From: Kluyvera genomosp. 1
Lineage (GTDB): Bacteria; Pseudomonadota; Gammaproteobacteria; Enterobacterales; Enterobacteriaceae
Direction: 5' to 3'
Assembly: GCF_001266615.1 (NCBI RefSeq)
Contig: NZ_LGHZ01000037.1
Span: 18,815-82,814, forward strand
Length of the DNA stretch: 64,000 nucleotides
The translations under genes were made by a program, and so were the position numbers. A model generated the notes under the pieces. It worked only from the letters and a program-made list of their open reading frames with translations, did no database searches and was not told the DNA's origin. Shown in pieces: positions 60,178 through 64,000 of this stretch (position 1 is the stretch's first letter; each line of letters starts with the position of its first letter).

Positions 60178-61752
60178 ATGTACAGCAAATTGACCGGCAA
60201 AGCCTGCCGCAAAAATTATGCGCTGGTGGGCCTGGTCTTCTTAAGCTCGATTGCCCTGGCGCTGTGGCTGACGTTCGATATTGCCGAACGCCAGATGAAC
60301 GAACAGATAGCCTATCAGGCCGTCCCTCTTCGCAATGCGATTGATAATCTGCTTGATGAGACCTACCGCGTGGCGAGTGAGTCGGCTAGCCTGGCCGGTC
60401 AGCCTTGTAATCGACAGCAGGAAAATCGCCTGAATACGCTGCCTGCGCGTGAATTACGTATGCTGGTGGTGAGCCTGCTGGAGGGTAATCGGATTTACTG
60501 CTCATCACTGCTAGATAATAAAGGCGCGGAAATCGATCTCAGTAGTTTCAGTGCGCAGGGCATTAAGATTGACGATTCAATCGCCTCCGTGGGGATTCCT
60601 GCATTTTCCCTATATCGACGTTTTGCACAGGGTGGCGTCATGGTATCTGCGGATTTACGCAGCCTCAGGGGCATTATGGGCATAACTAATCAGGAGGACC
60701 GGTTTGCGCTGTTGGTACATAATAATGTCCTGACGCAAAACGGTATTCTGAAAGGTCTTGAAGCGGAAAAAGGCAGAGCGGAATATCCGCAACGGCAAGA
60801 ATCGACGCTTTACTCGCTGGCCTGGCGCTCTCCCAAACCCCAGGATGTGTGGCGTGAAGTGTTGGGGTCCTTACTCTATTTGATGATTATTATCGTCACG
60901 CCGCTGCTGTTAACGGTACTCGCCTGGTCGCTGCTGACGCGCCGTCGCTCGTTGTATCAGTATCTGGTGAACGCGGTACATGACGATCGCATTATTCCCT
61001 ACTATCAGCCCATTATCTGCGCCCGCAGCAATCGCGTTATCGGGGCAGAAATTCTGGCGCGCTGGGAACACCCGGAAATTGGCTTTGTGCCGCCGGATAT
61101 TTTTATTCCGGTGGCGGAGAAAACGCAGACCATTGGCCTGATGACGGAAAACCTGTTGAAGCGGGTGATTGCCGACTGCCAGCGCCCGGGAAATCTGCTG
61201 CCAGAAGGGTTTATCTTCAATGTGAATATCAGCCACAGCCACCTGTCAGGCAGCGATTTCAGCGCGTTTGCCTGTGAGTTTGGCGCGCGTTTCCAAAAGC
61301 TGAGGCAGCGGCTGACCTTCGAGTTTACCGAAAATGAGCAGATTGATTTAAACGGTGACATTCTGGAGAAGGTCAGAGTGATCCGCGACAGCGGTATCGC
61401 GATTTCGCTGGATGATTTCGGGACCGGCTTTTCGAATCTTTCGTGGATAGCCAGTCTCAATCCGGACAGCATCAAAATAGACCGCATGTTCATTAATCAG
61501 ATTTCGCCGGATGCCTCGACGCCGCTGATTAACTGCGTGATTGATATGGCCAAGCAGATGGGGATCCAGACGGTGGCCGAAGGCGTCGAGCATGACTATC
61601 AGGTTTCCTGGCTACAGGAAAACAAGATCGACTACTTCCAGGGCTATTTCTATTCAAAACCACTGACGTTCAGCGCATTTGCCGACTATTTTCGCCACGA
61701 CATTATGACTCAACACCTCCGGTTCCCGAGCGACACTTCTTTACAGCACTAA
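60178..61752 (+). CDS. Membrane c-di-GMP phosphodiesterase (CSS-motif plus EAL)
   Basis: A 524-residue inner membrane protein. A first membrane segment (about 15-33) and a second (about 224-248) bracket a periplasmic CSS-motif sensing domain with the CSS triplet at 108-110 and a second cysteine at 77. The cytoplasmic EAL domain (about 265-515) retains EILARW, NVNIS, FEFTEN, DDFGTGFSNL, KIDR, EGVEH and QGYFYSKP, so it should be active. CSS-EAL enzymes respond to periplasmic thiol/disulfide state. It likely lowers c-di-GMP and favours motility. Next downstream is a thioredoxin-like protein. Confidence 0.92.
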   Translation: MYSKLTGKACRKNYALVGLVFLSSIALALWLTFDIAERQMNEQIAYQAVPLRNAIDNLLDETYRVASESASLAGQPCNRQQENRLNTLPARELRMLVVSLLEGNRIYCSSLLDNKGAEIDLSSFSAQGIKIDDSIASVGIPAFSLYRRFAQGGVMVSADLRSLRGIMGITNQEDRFALLVHNNVLTQNGILKGLEAEKGRAEYPQRQESTLYSLAWRSPKPQDVWREVLGSLLYLMIIIVTPLLLTVLAWSLLTRRRSLYQYLVNAVHDDRIIPYYQPIICARSNRVIGAEILARWEHPEIGFVPPDIFIPVAEKTQTIGLMTENLLKRVIADCQRPGNLLPEGFIFNVNISHSHLSGSDFSAFACEFGARFQKLRQRLTFEFTENEQIDLNGDILEKVRVIRDSGIAISLDDFGTGFSNLSWIASLNPDSIKIDRMFINQISPDASTPLINCVIDMAKQMGIQTVAEGVEHDYQVSWLQENKIDYFQGYFYSKPLTFSAFADYFRHDIMTQHLRFPSDTSLQH

Positions 61753-61774
61753 GACTGGCGGATCGCTAAGATAA

Positions 61775-61794
61775 ACCTCGTGATAATACGAGGT
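61775..61794 (+). promoter_or_regulatory. Hairpin sequestering the scsD ribosome-binding site
   Basis: ACCTCGT (61775-61781) pairs with ACGAGGT (61788-61794) across GATAAT. The GAGG ribosome-binding site of the following gene lies in the 3' arm, 4 bases from its ATG, so the fold would limit translation. Confidence 0.55.
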
Positions 61795-61798
61795 GAAC

Positions 61799-62323
61799 AT
61801 GCGCAAATTTTTCAGTCGACAGCGGGCGTTACGCTGGCTGCGTGAAGGGGTGATACTGCTGGTTATCGGTGCGGCTATCGTATGGGGGGTGGATCAATAC
61901 CGCCAGCCTGCATTGCCGGACACCTTCTCTGGGACGGTGATGTCGACCATTGATGGCCGGGCGGTGGATTTTGCTGCCCTCAGCGAACAAAAACCGCTGC
62001 TGGTTTACGTTTGGGCGACCTGGTGCAACGTGTGCCGCTTCACCTCGCCATCGGTCAATAAGCTCGCCGAGCAGGGCGGCAATGTGGTGAGCATTGCGAT
62101 GCGCTCCGGCGATGACCGGCGGTTAGCGCAGTGGATGCATAAAAAAGATCTGATGATGCCGGTGATTAACGACCCGCGCGGCGAACTGGCGCAGCGCTGG
62201 CAGGTGAGCGTCACGCCGACGCTGGTGGTGATTGATAAGGGCCAACCGGTAAGCGCTACCACCGGCTGGACCAGTTACTGGGGTATGAAGCTGCGTCTGT
62301 GGTGGGCTGGCATCACCGCATAA
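61799..62323 (+). CDS. scsD: Membrane-anchored thioredoxin-like protein ScsD
   Basis: A 174-residue protein with an N-terminal membrane anchor (about 15-32) and a periplasmic thioredoxin fold with the active site WCNVC (C76, C79) and the cis-proline region VTPTLVV. It resembles ScsD/TlpA-type thiol oxidoreductases linked with copper tolerance. The scsABC partners are absent here. The ATG at 61799 is supported by GAGG; a GTG at 61793 is less likely. Its position next to a CSS-motif phosphodiesterase, whose sensing domain depends on cysteine pairing, is suggestive. Confidence 0.82.
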   Translation: MRKFFSRQRALRWLREGVILLVIGAAIVWGVDQYRQPALPDTFSGTVMSTIDGRAVDFAALSEQKPLLVYVWATWCNVCRFTSPSVNKLAEQGGNVVSIAMRSGDDRRLAQWMHKKDLMMPVINDPRGELAQRWQVSVTPTLVVIDKGQPVSATTGWTSYWGMKLRLWWAGITA

Positions 62324-62339
62324 CACCATTATTGCTTTC

Positions 62340-62449
62340 TTGATAACAGTCTATTGCTATTTATACCATTTATGTAATCAGTCCGCGGTCGTATCCTTCT
62401 TCGCATCACGTTGCTACCGGCAACGCCTCATTCGAAACAGGATACGACC
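62340..62449 (+). promoter_or_regulatory. Promoter and structured leader of the DUF1471 gene
   Basis: A sigma-70 promoter is suggested by TTGATA (62340-62345) and TATACC (62362-62367), 16 bases apart. In the leader, GGTCGTATCCT (62387-62397) is an exact 11-bp complement of AGGATACGACC (62439-62449), which contains the AGGA ribosome-binding site and abuts the ATG. An inner hairpin CGTTGC/GCAACG (62409-62414 / 62420-62425) lies in the loop. Together they should close the translation start until something opens the stem. Confidence 0.65.
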
Positions 62450-62662
62450 ATGAAAACCCTTACCGCGATTTTTGCTGCTTCTCTTCTCTCCGTTGCTGCG
62501 TTTAGTGCCTCTGCGCAAAGCATCACGGCTTCTGGCTCTACCCTCGATTCCGCCGAAGCGGCAATCGCCCAGAAGGCGAAAAAAATGAACGCCTCCGAAT
62601 ACAAAATCACCAGCGCGCGCATGGGCAACACCGTGACCATGAGCGCAGAACTGTATAAATAA
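62450..62662 (+). CDS. Small periplasmic DUF1471 protein (BhsA/YhcN type)
   Basis: A 70-residue exported protein. Residues 1-22 are a signal peptide ending SASA, and the rest is a DUF1471 domain with the typical ITASGSTLDSAEAAIAQKAKKMNASEYKITSARMGNTVTMSAELYK pattern split over strands and a helix. Members such as BhsA, McbA and YhcN respond to stress and affect biofilm formation or envelope permeability. An AGGA ribosome-binding site precedes the ATG, buried in an 11-bp stem. The exact paralogue cannot be named. Confidence 0.85.
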   Translation: MKTLTAIFAASLLSVAAFSASAQSITASGSTLDSAEAAIAQKAKKMNASEYKITSARMGNTVTMSAELYK

Positions 62663-62679
62663 GCGCGAGGGAAAACAGT

Positions 62680-63780
62680 ATGTTATTCGATAAATATGAT
62701 CTGAATGCGCTGTCGCTGGCGAACCGTATCGTGATGCCACCGATGACACGCTCCCGCGCTGGGGCAGGCGATGTGGCCACCGACATGATGGCCGAATACT
62801 ACGCACAGCGCGCCAGCGCCGGGCTTATCATCAGCGAAGGGACTCAAATTAGCCAGCAGGGCCAGGGCTACGCCTGGACGCCGGGCATGTACTCCGACGC
62901 TCAGGTGGCGGGGTGGAAAAAAGTGACCGACGCGGTGCATCAGGCGGGCGGTAAAATCTTTGCTCAGCTTTGGCACGTTGGACGCGTTTCACATCACGTT
63001 CTCCAGCCCAACGGCGGAACGCCCGTTTCTTCTTCGGCGATTCAGGCGGATGGCGTAAAAGTGTTTGTGGATATGGAAGGCCGTGGCCCGGAAAACGGCG
63101 TGGGTGAGATGATGCAGCACGACATGCCGCGTGCGCTGCGCACGGATGAAATTCCGGCGATCGTGAACGACTACGCCCTGGCCGCACGTAATGCTATCGC
63201 GGCGGGCTTTGACGGTATTGAACTGCACGGCGCAAATGGCTACCTGATTAACCAGTTTATTGATTCTCAGGCCAACCTGCGCGATGACGAATACGGCGGC
63301 TCGCTGCACAATCGCCTGCGTTTTATGCGTGAAGTGGTGGCAGCCGTTTCACAAGCGATTGGTAAAGAGCGCGTGGGCATTCGCCTGGCACCACTGACCA
63401 CCCTGATGGGCTCTCGTGACGATACGCCGGAGGCCACTTATCTGGCGGCCGCCAGCGTGCTGAGTGAAATGGGGATTGCTTATATCCATATTGCTGAAGC
63501 CGACTGGGAAGACGCACCGGTAATGCCGGCGGCGTTTAAAGAAGCGCTGCGGATTATCTTCCACGGCACGCTGATTTACTCGGGCAAATACACCAAAGCC
63601 CGTGCAGAAGAGGTGCTGGCGAAAGGCTGGGCGGATTTGATTGGCTTTGGCCGTCCGTTTATCGCCAACCCGGATCTGCCGTATCGCCTGGAACACGATC
63701 TGCCGCTGAATGCGCCGGTGAAAGAGCAATTCTTTGGCGGCGGGAAGGCGGGATACGTGGATTACCCGGCGGCTCGCTAA
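62680..63780 (+). CDS. nemA: Old Yellow Enzyme, N-ethylmaleimide reductase-like
   Basis: A 366-residue FMN-dependent alkene reductase, same length as E. coli NemA (365). The barrel carries the substrate-binding HGAN pair (H183, N186) and the FMN-site regions PMTRSR (21-26) and GFGRPFIANPDL near the C-terminus. NADPH reduces FMN, which reduces activated alkenes, nitro-esters or quinones. It lies 17 bases after the DUF1471 gene and could be partly cotranscribed. No nemR-type regulator is adjacent, so it may be a NemA paralogue. Confidence 0.85.
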   Translation: MLFDKYDLNALSLANRIVMPPMTRSRAGAGDVATDMMAEYYAQRASAGLIISEGTQISQQGQGYAWTPGMYSDAQVAGWKKVTDAVHQAGGKIFAQLWHVGRVSHHVLQPNGGTPVSSSAIQADGVKVFVDMEGRGPENGVGEMMQHDMPRALRTDEIPAIVNDYALAARNAIAAGFDGIELHGANGYLINQFIDSQANLRDDEYGGSLHNRLRFMREVVAAVSQAIGKERVGIRLAPLTTLMGSRDDTPEATYLAAASVLSEMGIAYIHIAEADWEDAPVMPAAFKEALRIIFHGTLIYSGKYTKARAEEVLAKGWADLIGFGRPFIANPDLPYRLEHDLPLNAPVKEQFFGGGKAGYVDYPAAR

Positions 63781-63802
63781 GCGCTGCCTCCCCTCACCCC
63801 GG

Positions 63803-63825
63803 CCCTCTCCCCACAGGGGAGAGGG
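63803..63825. repeat. Dispersed palindromic repeat, copy 1
   Basis: CCCTCTCCCC (63803-63812) and GGGGAGAGGG (63816-63825) form a 10-bp perfect stem with loop ACA. They are preceded by CCCTCACCCCGG, the standard flank of a common enterobacterial intergenic repeat. It starts 22 bases after the oxidoreductase gene. Confidence 0.75.
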
Positions 63826-63860
63826 GGAAATGCAGAGAATACCTGTACGAGTCTGCCCTT

Positions 63861-63907
63861 CACCTCGGCCCTCTCCCATGAGAAAAATGGTAGTGGAGAG
63901 AGTAGAG
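63861..63907. repeat. Degenerate middle copy of the same repeat
   Basis: CCCTCTCCCAT followed by an A-rich loop and GGAGAGAGTAGAGAG resembles the neighbouring palindromes but has decayed arms. It lies between the two intact copies. Confidence 0.45.
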
Positions 63908-63972
63908 AGAGCGGCAGTGGTTTTCTCTTTCCTGAAGGATGCGTGCGGAAAAACAGACGACGCCCAACGGTT

Positions 63973-63995
63973 CCCTCTCCCCCGTGGGGAGAGGG
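63973..63995. repeat. Dispersed palindromic repeat, copy 2, opposite orientation
   Basis: The arms CCCTCTCCCC (63973-63982) and GGGGAGAGGG (63986-63995) are identical to copy 1, with loop CGT, and are followed by TTAGG at the window edge. The flank lies on the other side compared with copy 1, so the two are inverted, forming a BIME-like cluster across 190 bases. Confidence 0.7.
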
Positions 63996-64000
63996 TTAGG

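Noticed and set aside
1..64000. CRISPR arrays, tRNA genes, integrase or att sites flanking the Flag-2 island
   Set aside because: No regularly spaced direct repeats, tRNA cloverleafs or recombinase genes were recognised on either strand.

Overview
The window is chromosomal DNA of a member of the Enterobacteriaceae. The genes seen (murQP, a Bcr-type exporter, an EefABC-type RND pump, NemA, ScsD, a complete Flag-2 lateral flagellar locus), REP-type palindromes, and GC-rich housekeeping regions with AT-rich accessory patches all fit the Enterobacter / Klebsiella aerogenes / Lelliottia / Kosakonia side of the family. The genus cannot be fixed from sequence reading alone. No rRNA, tRNA, IS element, CRISPR array or phage gene was seen.

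Region 1 (1-14.2 kb) is a transport and drug-efflux block: the first 11 codons of a secreted protein, an EamA permease, murQP for N-acetylmuramic acid, a Bcr/CflA exporter, a TetR-eefABC tripartite pump operon with a perfect 18-bp operator, a GNAT acetyltransferase, and a DHA2 exporter divergent from its own TetR regulator. A small unknown protein and a secreted LprI-like protein (14.2-15.7 kb) border the flagellar island.

Region 2 (15.7-56.7 kb) is a full second flagellar system (Flag-2, lateral type). lfhAB-lfiRQPNM runs leftward and diverges from lafK-lfiEFGHIJ. Five genes follow lfiJ: a two-domain glycosyltransferase, the lysine-N-methylase-like lafV, a polyol-phosphate-transferase/methyltransferase fusion, a HAD phosphatase and a nucleotidyltransferase. 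They look like a flagellin-decoration set. The opposite-strand operon lfgAMN ends with an alpha/beta-hydrolase gene. lfgBCDEFGHIJKL-lafW encodes rod, hook and hook-associated proteins; lafZ plus a small membrane partner form a ToxR/ToxS-like pair; lafA (flagellin) is monocistronic; lafBCDEFSTU encodes cap, chaperones, FliK, FliL, sigma-28 and motor. Near-perfect sigma-54 promoters precede lfgB and lafB and a third lies upstream of lafK, matching a LafK(sigma-54) -> LafS(sigma-28)/LfgM hierarchy.

Region 3 (56.7-64 kb) follows a strong terminator: an NlpC/P60 hydrolase, a chromosomal ParM/ParR-like pair without an evident parC, a degenerate EAL protein, an intact CSS-motif EAL phosphodiesterase, ScsD, a DUF1471 (BhsA/YhcN type) periplasmic protein with a heavily structured leader, an Old Yellow Enzyme (nemA-like), and a pair of dispersed palindromic repeats.

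The most interesting candidates for undescribed biology are the flagellin-decoration cluster with its possible CDP-linked donor pathway, the chromosomal actin-like ParMR pair next to the flagellar operon, and the LafZ/partner membrane regulator.
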